DNA from: a virus
Length of the DNA: 24,479 nucleotides
Strand: one strand, 5' to 3'
IMG/VR virus record: IMGVR_UViG_3300032287_000466
Location: 1-24,479 of that record
The notes under the pieces were generated by a model. It saw only the letters and a list, made by a program, of their open reading frames with translations, was not told where the DNA came from and ran no database searches. A program made the translations under genes and the position numbers. Below, piece after piece: positions 9,435-17,300 of the stretch (position 1 is its first letter; each line of letters starts with the position of its first letter).

Positions 9435-9545
9435 TTATTTCTTCTTTCCTGTTTTTTTCATCTTAGTCATTGATTTTTTCTTTGAATCTATTTTCTTCAT
9501 ATCCATCATTTTTTTGCCTTTAGGCATTTTTTTTCCGTACATCAT
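9435..9545 (-). CDS. 36-aa Lys/Met-rich peptide
   Basis: A short gene read directly: ATGATG at 9545-9540, stop TAA at 9437-9435. The 36 residues contain 16 Lys and 8 Met, with only two acidic residues (MMYGKKMPKGKKMMDMKK to TKMKKTGKKK). It begins 1 nt after the stop of the 83-aa gene and ends 1 nt before the 52-aa gene. That spacing, and the survival of the frame through two long A-runs, argues that it is translated. It is probably disordered or a cationic helix. A nucleic-acid or membrane-binding role is possible but unsupported. Confidence 0.6.
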   Translation of the reverse strand: MMYGKKMPKGKKMMDMKKIDSKKKSMTKMKKTGKKK

Positions 9546-9546
9546 A

Positions 9547-9798
9547 TTATGCTCCGTATGCTATTCCAGTTTTGTTTGATACATCTATTGCCCTACGTAT
9601 ATCTTTCGTCTTAGTAGTATCAGGTTGAATACCCTGAGACCTAGCCGTACGATATAACGCAAGTTCATTATCCCACTTTTTAGCGGACATATCCATCCTA
9701 CTTGATGCTTCACCTGGATTCAAATCAAGTGTTGAAGCCTTACAGCCAAAACATCCTTCAACAAAATCAGGATGTGTACGCTCTCTATGTAAACTCAT
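9547..9798 (-). CDS. Conserved phage protein with CxxC motif
   Basis: An 83-aa protein. The N-terminus HPDFVEGCFGCKASTLDL carries Cys16 and Cys19, a possible zinc knuckle with nearby His residues. Then come a Pro-Gly-Glu turn and a helix with DNELALYRTARSQGIQPD. Proteins with 'CFGCKAST...GEA.SR...KW..EL..Y..AR.QGI.P' are widespread in actinobacterial phages in my recollection and are usually hypothetical. It overlaps the previous gene by ATGA (4 nt). It probably acts in assembly or as a minor virion component; no function is established to my knowledge. Confidence 0.75.
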   Translation of the reverse strand: MSLHRERTHPDFVEGCFGCKASTLDLNPGEASSRMDMSAKKWDNELALYRTARSQGIQPDTTKTKDIRRAIDVSNKTGIAYGA

Positions 9799-10070
9799 TT
9801 AGTCCCCAAAATTTTTTCAATTCTTTCAATAGCATCCTTCATAGAAGAACCACCATTATTACTTAACTCACCGTCAAGTCTGTTAAGTCTTTCCATAACA
9901 CCAGGAACAGCATCCCTACCTGGACCACCAGGTTCGCCTTCCCAATCGCGGCGAAATTTTTCCAACCATTCCATCATAGAACGAGTCTTTCGAACTGTTG
10001 GAGCAATCACAAAAAACACAGAAGCAATTGCACTTGCAGTCGCACCTGCTACAAGAATGTTCTCTATCAT
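9795..10070 (-). CDS. Small membrane protein with N-terminal TM helix and coiled-coil tail
   Basis: A 91-aa protein. Residues about 5-24 (ILVAGATASAIASVFFVIAP) form one clear membrane helix with few residues in front. A basic stretch (TVRKTRSMMEWLEKFRRDW), a Gly/Pro loop (EGEPGGPGRD) and a C-terminal amphipathic helix (MKDAIERIEKILGTK) follow. One-TM proteins with this layout occur in many actinophages, sometimes called holin-like or DUF2746-like, but the position in the structural operon without an endolysin leaves that open. Overlaps of 4 nt (ATGA) on both sides indicate coupled translation. Confidence 0.7.
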   Translation of the reverse strand: MIENILVAGATASAIASVFFVIAPTVRKTRSMMEWLEKFRRDWEGEPGGPGRDAVPGVMERLNRLDGELSNNGGSSMKDAIERIEKILGTK

Positions 10071-10324
10071 CCTTCAAAGTTACTTTCAGTAATGCCGATG
10101 CCAGCGTTAATAAGTGCAGTCTTTTGGTCTGACGTAACATCGTGTTCGTGTCCTCCTGCATAGTATTCAGTAGAAGAATCTATTTGGTCAGTTGATGGAA
10201 CTCTAATTTTATAATATGTATTGCCAATTTTTAACACACTAATTCCTCGGTCTAACTTGTAACGGTAGAATAGACCCCAGCCTGCTGGTCCTTCAGCAAC
10301 TGTTGGTGGAAAAAACTTTGGCAA
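10067..10324 (-). CDS. Small conserved phage protein, beta-rich
   Basis: An 85-aa protein, the first gene after the capsid gene. Core: GPAGWGLFYRYKLDRGISVL, then KIGNTYYKIRVPSTDQID, EYYAGGHEHDVT and a C-terminal TALINAGIGITESNF. It looks like a small beta domain with a 'YR.PRG..VL..GG.Y..VR.P....L..A...Y.GG....VT' pattern that I associate with short proteins following capsid genes in actinophages. It could be a head decoration or head-completion protein. Function not established. Its start lies 25 nt from the hairpin that follows the capsid gene. Confidence 0.65.
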   Translation of the reverse strand: MPKFFPPTVAEGPAGWGLFYRYKLDRGISVLKIGNTYYKIRVPSTDQIDSSTEYYAGGHEHDVTSDQKTALINAGIGITESNFEG

Positions 10325-10344
10325 TTTAAAATCCTTTGAGTAAG

Positions 10345-10373
10345 AGTAACCCCCACTTGACGTGGGGGCTACT
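10345..10373 (-). terminator. Strong hairpin downstream of major capsid gene
   Basis: On the transcribed strand a 12-bp stem (including one G-U pair) pairs 10362-10373 with 10345-10356 around a 5-nt loop (GUCAA). The core is CCCCCAC/GTGGGGG. It lies between the capsid stop and the next start. The sequence that follows (CTTACTC) has no proper U-run, so it may act as a partial terminator or as an mRNA 3'-end stabiliser that boosts capsid expression over downstream genes. Confidence 0.6.
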
Positions 10374-10387
10374 GATAATGAATCTAA

Positions 10388-11413
10388 CTATGAAGCGTTA
10401 ATGCTTGAAGAAGATTCAATTCTGTATAGTGCTTCTTCACGGTAACGCTTGAAGCCTAATACTCCGTACCAACCAATTGGGCGCAAGCGCATCAATTTGT
10501 CAGTTACGTTTCCAATAACTACGTGTGGTTCTTCAGCAACTGCTTCAGCAAGTGCTTGTTGACCAGCAAGTAATGTACGGAACACACGTGCACTTGAACC
10601 ACCATCGGTGGCGTTGTACAAGCGTGGTGATTCGATGAAGTAAGCACCTTCGAATGTTCCAATTTCTCCTGCCCAAATTTCAGCATTTGATTGGTATTCG
10701 TGAGGTAATCTCCAAGCACCTGAACCTGTTTCTGCACGTAAGTCGTGTGAAACTTCTGGATGTATTGCACACCAGTATAGGGAACCTTTACGAGCAACTG
10801 CTTTACCTGCACGTAACTTTGCAATAGCAAGACGAATGTCTGCTGCTTTCAAAGTGTGAGCGCCAGTAACGTTAGTTGTTGCTGTTGCGCGTGTGCCTGA
10901 TGCGTTGCTTGCGTAGATTACGTTTGTTCCACCGCGAAGTTCTGTTTGAACAATTTCGTCGATAGAATCTGCCATATTGAACGCAACAATGTTTGCAATT
11001 GCTGGGTCAACTTCAGCAAGTGACATCAATTGCAGTTTGCGTGTGGTTAGAACTGCGTTACCGTATTCGTTAAGAGTTACGGTTACAGCAGTTGGTGTAC
11101 CAATCGCTACTGAATCTGGGTCAACTTGTTCTGATAAAGCAGTTGTTGCCTTGGACATATCATTGTAAATTTGAAATACAATGGATGAACCAGGCATTGA
11201 TTGACGCGCTGGGCGTTTGTCTGCGACTGAACGTAGTAATGGTTGAGAGCGAAGTGCGAACTCAACTAGACGGTCGTAAGCCTTTTGAACGAGACCTGCA
11301 CCATTAGATGGTGTAAAGGCTCCTACGTTGTTTGCGCTTGCGTATTGACCGCCACCAAGACCACCGTTAGTTGTTGCAGAGCCCGCAGAGAGCGCGGTAT
11401 AGTTTTCTGCCAT
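10388..11413 (-). CDS. Major capsid protein, N4-gp56/P22 coat-like (HK97 fold)
   Basis: A 341-aa protein. The N-terminal ~35 residues are Gly/Ser/Asn-rich. The body has VQKAYDRLVEFALRSQPLLR, then FQIYNDMSKATTALSE and a beta strand AVTVTLNEYGNAVLTTRKL. Next are a helix AEVDPAIANIVAFNMADSID with EIVQTELRGG, then LYWCAIHPEVSHDLRAET and IGTFEGAYFIESPRL, and the end is IGWYGVLGFKRYREEALYRI. The 'H.....DLR......W......G.IG.F.G..F.E.P' pattern is the signature of the N4-gp56 family of major capsid proteins. A good Shine-Dalgarno (AAGGA) lies ~9 nt upstream of the ATG. The gene follows scaffold by 27 nt, the standard order. Confidence 0.92.
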   Translation of the reverse strand: MAENYTALSAGSATTNGGLGGGQYASANNVGAFTPSNGAGLVQKAYDRLVEFALRSQPLLRSVADKRPARQSMPGSSIVFQIYNDMSKATTALSEQVDPDSVAIGTPTAVTVTLNEYGNAVLTTRKLQLMSLAEVDPAIANIVAFNMADSIDEIVQTELRGGTNVIYASNASGTRATATTNVTGAHTLKAADIRLAIAKLRAGKAVARKGSLYWCAIHPEVSHDLRAETGSGAWRLPHEYQSNAEIWAGEIGTFEGAYFIESPRLYNATDGGSSARVFRTLLAGQQALAEAVAEEPHVVIGNVTDKLMRLRPIGWYGVLGFKRYREEALYRIESSSSINAS

Positions 11414-11440
11414 TTCGGTTATTCCTTAGATAGTAGTTAG

Positions 11441-11917
11441 TTAAATCTCCCCACCTTGTTGGAAAATCATATTTGTGATTTCATCAGCAGATTCTGCATT
11501 TTGTAATCTTAAATACAAATCATCCAAACCAGCAGGAGATTGAGCATTAGCAGTAACAGAATCGATTTGTCTGAGTGTAGCCAAATCAGGCTTCACATCA
11601 TCAGGTGTCTGTACTGTTAAACCAAAGACTTCAGCGTTCTCCGCAATCCAGTTATCGATTGAATCTGGATTCGCCTCAATTTCTTGAGGAATGAACTTTG
11701 CTATCTTTGGACTTACACCCTTACTTTCAAGAACTGATTTGATAACGTTGTGACGTTGTTCAGTCTTAATCGAAGATAGTTGTCCTTCCATTTCGGAAAG
11801 CATTTTAGATTTAGTTTTCAACTCCTTACGAAGTTGCTTTAATAAATCGCTATCTGATTGTTGACTTTGATTAATATCATCATCGTCGTCTTCCCATTCT
11901 TGATATGTGTTGCTCAT
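11441..11917 (-). CDS. Capsid scaffolding protein
   Basis: A 158-aa acidic protein directly upstream of the major capsid gene. Residues 6-13 are EWEDDDDD. Residues ~20-52 form a charged coiled coil (LLKQLRKELKTKSKMLSEME). Later parts include a small helical domain (VLESKGVSPKIAKFIPQEIE) and a C-terminal helix with LDDLYLRLQNAESADEI. Size, acidic N-terminus, coiled coil and location match phage scaffolds that guide procapsid assembly and then leave. The ATG at 11917 overlaps (ATGA) the end of an open frame that I interpret as a frameshift extension of the upstream gene. Confidence 0.85.
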   Translation of the reverse strand: MSNTYQEWEDDDDDINQSQQSDSDLLKQLRKELKTKSKMLSEMEGQLSSIKTEQRHNVIKSVLESKGVSPKIAKFIPQEIEANPDSIDNWIAENAEVFGLTVQTPDDVKPDLATLRQIDSVTANAQSPAGLDDLYLRLQNAESADEITNMIFQQGGEI

Positions 11918-12039
11918 CGCAACGCTCCCATTCTATTTGTGTTAGTCGCAAGCCTCACGTTAAATCTGGGGGGATTTAGATGGCTCTTGCTACCAGTCTT
12001 GTTACTCTCGTAGGGGCTGGTCGGTCCTACCGAGGGTCT
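11914..12039 (-). other. Candidate +1 frameshift extension of the 411-aa gene (41 codons)
   Basis: After the TTT TAG end of the 411-aa gene, the +1 frame is open for 41 codons and ends in TGA at 11916-11914, overlapping the scaffold ATG as ATGA. It has no early ATG, GTG or TTG start. The peptide looks like real protein (RPSVGPTSPYESNKTG, then HLNPPRFNVRLATNTNR and a final MGALR). With a +1 shift the upstream product would grow from 411 to 452 aa. Alternatives are a base error in the assembly or a true noncoding spacer. Frame openness and the overlap are seen; recoding is inferred. Confidence 0.5.
12004..12037 (-). other. RNA hairpin immediately after the UUU UAG stop
   Basis: On the transcribed strand 12037-12026 (ACCCTCGGTAGG) pairs with 12014-12004 (CCTACGAGAGT): 10 base pairs with one mismatch and one bulged G, and an 11-nt loop. 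The stem begins directly after the TAG at 12040-12038. No U-run follows, so a classical terminator is unlikely. It could stimulate recoding at the stop, or be an mRNA processing or pausing site ahead of scaffold and capsid. Confidence 0.55.
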
Positions 12040-13273
12040 AAAATGCGCCTGTTGATTGACGCGATAGTGAAGCAGTTGAAGTACCTGCTTGTCCACTGAA
12101 TGTAGACTTTTCTCTTTCTTGAAGTTTCTTACGGCGCTGTGAAGCCAAACCAAAGAATGCTTCTTGTTGAAGTTCGTTAGAAAGCATACTTGTATCTTCT
12201 CCATAAATTTGTGCAAGTTTTTCAGTAGTTGGTTGAACCTCAGCAATATTGGCATACGCTTCTTTAGCAAGATTACCAATCTGTTCAGTTGACATACCAG
12301 CAGTAGTTAACTGTTTCTCAAGTTGACTTACGTTCTCTTCAGCAACATTAACATTACTCATTGCTGCACCTGTACGAATTTGTGCTTTACGAAGATTTGT
12401 ATCTAACTGACTAATACCTTCAGTTCCCTTCATCAAAGCAAGGGCAATTTGTGAACGTTGTTTAGTTGGGTCACCAACACCGTAACCACCAAAGTAATTA
12501 CTTAATTGTGTTTTCAAAACGTCAGGTGCATTATCAATTTTAGTGAACACATTATCTACGCGAGCCTTTGCTTCATCAAGAGAAACAGCACCGCCAATTA
12601 AAGCGCTATATGTTTCTTGATTAGCAAGTTCACCAAGACTGTATTGATTAAATAAGTCACGATAAGTTTGTTCAGCAGTAAGATATTGTGCAGGATTGTA
12701 AACTGATAATCCTAATTTTTTACGTCCTTCATTACCAATAAAACGTGTTTTATATGCTGTTGTATCAGGTAACATAAGTGATGCTTCTTCAGAAGAATAA
12801 CCTTCTGTCATAAATTTTTTAATATCAGGAACTAAAGAATCTAAACCATTGTCTTTAAATTCTTTTTCAAGAAGAGCAAAAGCACTACGACGATTTGCTT
12901 CTTGTGTTGCAGCATAAGGGTCAGGTAAAGTTCTATTACCGCCACCTTGAGTTTCACTTGTACCATCACTGTAAGTAATAGTTATACTGCCGTCAGCGTT
13001 AGTAACTCTACCAGTTTCTGTTCTAGTAGCAGGTGTCCCACCAGTTGTACTAGTTGTACCTATACCTGGGACTTTAAAAGTGGTACCAGTAAACAAAACA
13101 GTTGAACCTGCTGTTTGTCTAGCAGCCAAAGTTTTGTTAGCAGAAATTGCTTGGCTAATTTGTGCAGTGGTAACTTTTTGACCAGTCGCAGCGCTTACTG
13201 CTTTAGCAATAGATGCAGGAGTGTCGCCTTTACCAACTGTTACTTTGCCAGTATTTTTATCAACCGTTGCCAT
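12038..13273 (-). CDS. Virion-associated protein with LysM-like N-terminus (putative ejection protein)
   Basis: A 411-aa protein. Residues ~10-72 resemble a divergent LysM domain (GKGDTPASIAKAVSAATGQ, then QAISANKTLAARQTAGSTVL and GTTFKVPG). A Thr/Gly linker follows. From about 125 the protein is helical, with ANRRSAFALLEKEFKDNGLD, LGLSVYNPAQYLTAEQTYRD and a long helical region at ~300-360 (AQIRTGAAMSNVNVAEENVS). It is the third member of a block with the 1584- and 364-aa proteins between portal and scaffold, which I infer to be internal or ejected virion proteins; a LysM would fit cell-wall contact during DNA entry. It starts directly after the upstream stop. The end is unusual: TTT TAG followed by a hairpin and an open +1 frame. 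Confidence 0.7.
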   Translation of the reverse strand: MATVDKNTGKVTVGKGDTPASIAKAVSAATGQKVTTAQISQAISANKTLAARQTAGSTVLFTGTTFKVPGIGTTSTTGGTPATRTETGRVTNADGSITITYSDGTSETQGGGNRTLPDPYAATQEANRRSAFALLEKEFKDNGLDSLVPDIKKFMTEGYSSEEASLMLPDTTAYKTRFIGNEGRKKLGLSVYNPAQYLTAEQTYRDLFNQYSLGELANQETYSALIGGAVSLDEAKARVDNVFTKIDNAPDVLKTQLSNYFGGYGVGDPTKQRSQIALALMKGTEGISQLDTNLRKAQIRTGAAMSNVNVAEENVSQLEKQLTTAGMSTEQIGNLAKEAYANIAEVQPTTEKLAQIYGEDTSMLSNELQQEAFFGLASQRRKKLQEREKSTFSGQAGTSTASLSRQSTGAF

Positions 13274-14368
13274 TTATCTTAACCCAAAATCTTGAAGAAT
13301 TTTATTCGCATATCCTGCTGCTTCTTCACGAGCATTATTTGTGTACTCCCATTGAGGACTGTTGCGTAACATTTTATTAAAGTCTCCAAAGTTGGGAAGA
13401 GTTGATAAAGCATTTTGAATATATCTATTATCAAGTTTAATTGTTTCAGGGTTAATCTCTAAAACATTAGACATTCTATTAATGTATTGTGAAGCAATAT
13501 CTTTAACAGTTAAACCTTGGTCAATGAAAGAAGCAAGGTTTTGATAAGTTGCTTTAGCAGTATTTTGAATCTTTGTTCTAACAGTTTCAACAGCATTCTT
13601 ATCTGTTAAACCACTAAGAGCATATTGACGTACTTCAGCATCAGATAACGAAACGTTATAATCGGAAGCAAGTTTACGAATATCACGAAGGTTAGCACCT
13701 ATTGCACCACCAGCATTTTCAACACCTTTAGTGTCAATGTATTTAGAAACATACTTTAAAGCCAGCGCTTCGCGGTCTTCGTTAGTTACACCAGGAGTAA
13801 CAACCTGTGTAGTTGTGTTTCCACTACGAATAGTTTGCTGTTTAGAAACATTAGTTTTCTCAAGTTTGTTTAATTCTTTGTAATAGTTTTGGAAGTCTTT
13901 AGCATCAGCATCAGTACCAATATAGTCGCGCATAAGTTTATTAAAATAATCATACGCATCTTCTTTAGTACTTATAGATGGCTGTAAGAGAACACTTGTT
14001 CCATCACCTAAACCAAGCATATCTTGATTAAGACTTACTTCATTAGCAATCCAAGTATCAAAAGGTTTAGTTCTATCACTTAATCCATAACCATCAAGTA
14101 TTTTATTAAAAGCACTATTAGCATTAGTAGAGTTCTTAGGTGAGTAACCTGGATTGTATGCTTGAATGTATCTTAAAATATCTCTTCTAGTATTTTGGTC
14201 CTGTGTTTTAGAATACAAATCATAGGCTTGTGCTACTTTGTAAACTTTACCACCAAGAGTAATATTGTTAGCAGAACTACCACCAGTAGTAGAACTATCT
14301 GAACTACCACCTGGTCTATACTTGTCATACTTGTCAATATCATCTTCAAATACTGGAGGATTAGCCAT
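13274..14368 (-). CDS. Putative internal virion protein
   Basis: A 364-aa protein starting on the TAATG overlap with the stop of the 1584-aa gene. The N-terminus is acidic and Gly/Ser-rich (VFEDDIDKYDKYRPGG). It continues as mostly helical sequence, with VAQAYDLYSKTQDQNTRRDI, YNPGYSPKNSTNANSAFNKI, DAYDYFNKLMRDYIGTDADA and a C-terminal NAREEAAGYANKILQDFGLR. I see no catalytic motif or membrane helix. The 'PFDTWIANEVSLNQ' segment and the overall composition resemble structural proteins near portals of actinophage-like genomes. It is likely part of an internal or ejection complex with its neighbours; function unproven. Confidence 0.65.
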   Translation of the reverse strand: MANPPVFEDDIDKYDKYRPGGSSDSSTTGGSSANNITLGGKVYKVAQAYDLYSKTQDQNTRRDILRYIQAYNPGYSPKNSTNANSAFNKILDGYGLSDRTKPFDTWIANEVSLNQDMLGLGDGTSVLLQPSISTKEDAYDYFNKLMRDYIGTDADAKDFQNYYKELNKLEKTNVSKQQTIRSGNTTTQVVTPGVTNEDREALALKYVSKYIDTKGVENAGGAIGANLRDIRKLASDYNVSLSDAEVRQYALSGLTDKNAVETVRTKIQNTAKATYQNLASFIDQGLTVKDIASQYINRMSNVLEINPETIKLDNRYIQNALSTLPNFGDFNKMLRNSPQWEYTNNAREEAAGYANKILQDFGLR

Positions 14369-17300
14369 TATTTATAAACTCCGAATTCATCTTGTTCAAG
14401 AAATCTGTCATACCAAAGAGCAAACTTTGGTGAATTACGTTTAGCATCAGCAACAAAGTTATCAACAGTATCTCTTAAGACTTGATTACTTGTTGAATTA
14501 ATATCACTTGATTTACTGTTTTCTAGTTCATTACTTACATAATCTCTGAAGTCCATATACTCAACAAGCCATTGAAACGCTGGTTCATTTTTAAACCAAT
14601 CACTGTTAGTAAACTCTTCATCTTCTAACATTGTATCAATTGTTCGTAAAGTGGTTTTATATTTACCTAGTTTAAAACCTTCTTTATATGTATTATACCA
14701 ATCAGGATTTACAGCCTTCTGGTCCTCAACAAATTGTTTCTTTGCTTCCTTAAGCCAAGTTGCCCCGCGAGAATTGATAGAAACAAATCCTTCTTTTTCT
14801 CTTTCAGAATCAAGCCAAGATGCAAACTTATTATACTCAGCCCAACCAACTTTAACCTTAGCGTTAATCAAAGCAGTTTCAACAGGGATATCATTACGAT
14901 AAGTAACGTCACCTGTCATACCTGGTTTATTTAACAATTGAAAAACATATGCTGATTGGTCAAACTTTGTTTCAGCACCCCAACTGTTTGTTATAAGTTG
15001 TGTAACAAAAGGGTCTTGGTTTGGGTCGCCAACAATTTTAGAAATAAGATAACGATGCTTAACAGACTGGTCTGATGCAGCAGTACTTGCTTCAACCCCT
15101 GTTGTATTCTGACGGAATGTTGTTACAACCATTTCAAAATACTCTGGATACTTTTCATAGAACATAGCATCTGCTTGTTCAAAACCATACTTGTTTTGTA
15201 GTTCTCTATACTTATTAAAGAACTCATCAAACTGTGTTGCGTATTGTGGGATAACACCAAATGTCGAGTTAACACCAAAGCGTAAAGCAAATAACCAACT
15301 AGTTCTTTGAGTAAGTTCTTCAGGTGTTGGTTCTGTTGTTCTTAAACCTAATTTGTATTTTTGATTTTCAATTGCTGTTATCTTTTGCATTTGAGAAAGA
15401 TAAGCATTGTCATCAATACCTCTTGCCAGAGAAACAACACGTTTAATGTTTGCTGGTAATGTTAAATCAAGTGAACCAAATTCTTTTGAAGAACCATTAG
15501 GTAAAACATATTTATCAATAAAGAGTCTTTTAATTGGTAAATCTAAACCAGTTGTTCTTTGAATTTTTGCATCCAAGTAAGGAACTGCTCTTACTAAATT
15601 AGAAACACCGACTTGAACTATTGGACCAAATCCTGCTGACCACCAAGGGTCACCAGAAAAAGGAATTGCTAATCTTGTTATGGGAAACTTAAACGAATCA
15701 AACTCAGAAAAACCTGGGTACTTTTTCCAAGACTCTGGTATCTGTAAAGTTAATAATGGTTCCCCAGTTTCTGGGTCATTCTCAATAAGTTCTTTATTGT
15801 ATGGGTCTTGCCATACTTGTGTTGGTCTAATAAGAGGTTTAGGGTTTTCAAATATTAACTTAGAATAAACACGAGTAGTGTTTAATGCTGCTTGAATAAA
15901 TGGTGACATAAAAGAAGTGTATGCTGCAAAGTTAGAGTATCTTCTAACAGTATACAATACACGGTTAGTTTCTTTTAATGCTTCACGATGTGCTGCTTTT
16001 TCAACACCAGCAATTTCTTCTGCAGATGTTGCTTTACCTGTACGCTGTTGTTTAGCAACGAGTGCTTGACCACCACGTTCGATAGCAGTTTTGTAAACAC
16101 TATCATAAAATGGGTGACGTACTAAAGCATCTTCAGGCATTGAGGCTAAGAATTTAAATGCTGTATTGGTGTAGTCTCTTGCTATATCACGCCAATTTCT
16201 ATCTAAAGGTCTACCAATAATTTCACCATAAACAGGACTTAGTTGTTCACCAAGTTGACCCATTCGTGCTTCAAGTTCATAGGCTGATGGCATCTGTTCG
16301 TATGGTTTAGTTGCTATATCATATCGAACTGATTGGTCTGGAAAATAAGTTTGAACTTCATTCCATCTATCAGCAATATAGTTATCTACATTGATTGGTG
16401 ATTTCTTGTTTTCTTTAGTTGCTAATTCAACATTAGTGTTACGAAATTCTTTTTTAGCAACACGGTCTGAAGAAACAAACCATTGTTTAATTTTATTAAG
16501 TTCACTTCTAATATGTCTAGGACCAAGATTTGTGTCAATTAATAACATTTTTCTGGTAACTTCTGTTTGACGTAACTGTCTACCAACAACATATAATGAT
16601 GGGAAATAGTTAGGGTTAGTAGGTTCTACCATATCCCAACCATAGGTTCTGTATTGTGAACCTTGCATTAAAGGGTTACGTATTTCTTTTGTTTGGCGTT
16701 GCAATGAAGAAGATAGTTTCATTCCCATTGAACCAATAGCGCCAGACTTTGAACCTCTGAATTGAAGATTATCTATAACAATATTCTCTTGACCTTGACG
16801 TATTTTGTTATATTTACCACCACGTTTTTTAGTAGCAGTATCAATCTTTACTAACATATCTGAATATAATAGTTCTTGTTTATTTAAGTTTTGATTTAAA
16901 TCATCTAGGTCTTCGTTGATTCTTTGTATTCTATCTTTAATCTTTGTTTTCTCGTTAGACCTAATATCTTTTTTACGAAGTTTGTTTTGTTCGTTTAATA
17001 GATTATTAGATAACTGTTTTTGTTTATCTCTAAGGATTACCAGTTCATTCTTTTGCCATTTAACTATAGAGTTCCAAGAATTTAATGTTGCTTTGGGTGC
17101 TTTAATTCCTAATTCTTGGGCAATGTTATATTTTTCAATACGATTGCCAACAATACTATGGTATAGATTGTTAGATAAATTCTTTGAACCTTTGGCTAAA
17201 GCCATAGCCATACCCATTATACTTTGTTGGTATAATGCTGTACGAATAGAACCTTCTGCTACGTTACGTTGTGGGTAACCAAAGCGCAACAAGGTTGCTG

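Noticed and set aside
11914-12279. Independent 121-aa gene overlapping the end of the 411-aa gene
   Set aside because: Its first ~80 codons are an out-of-frame reading of the 411-aa gene and look random (Leu/Lys-rich, no domain); only the last 41 codons look like protein, so a frameshift extension explains it better.
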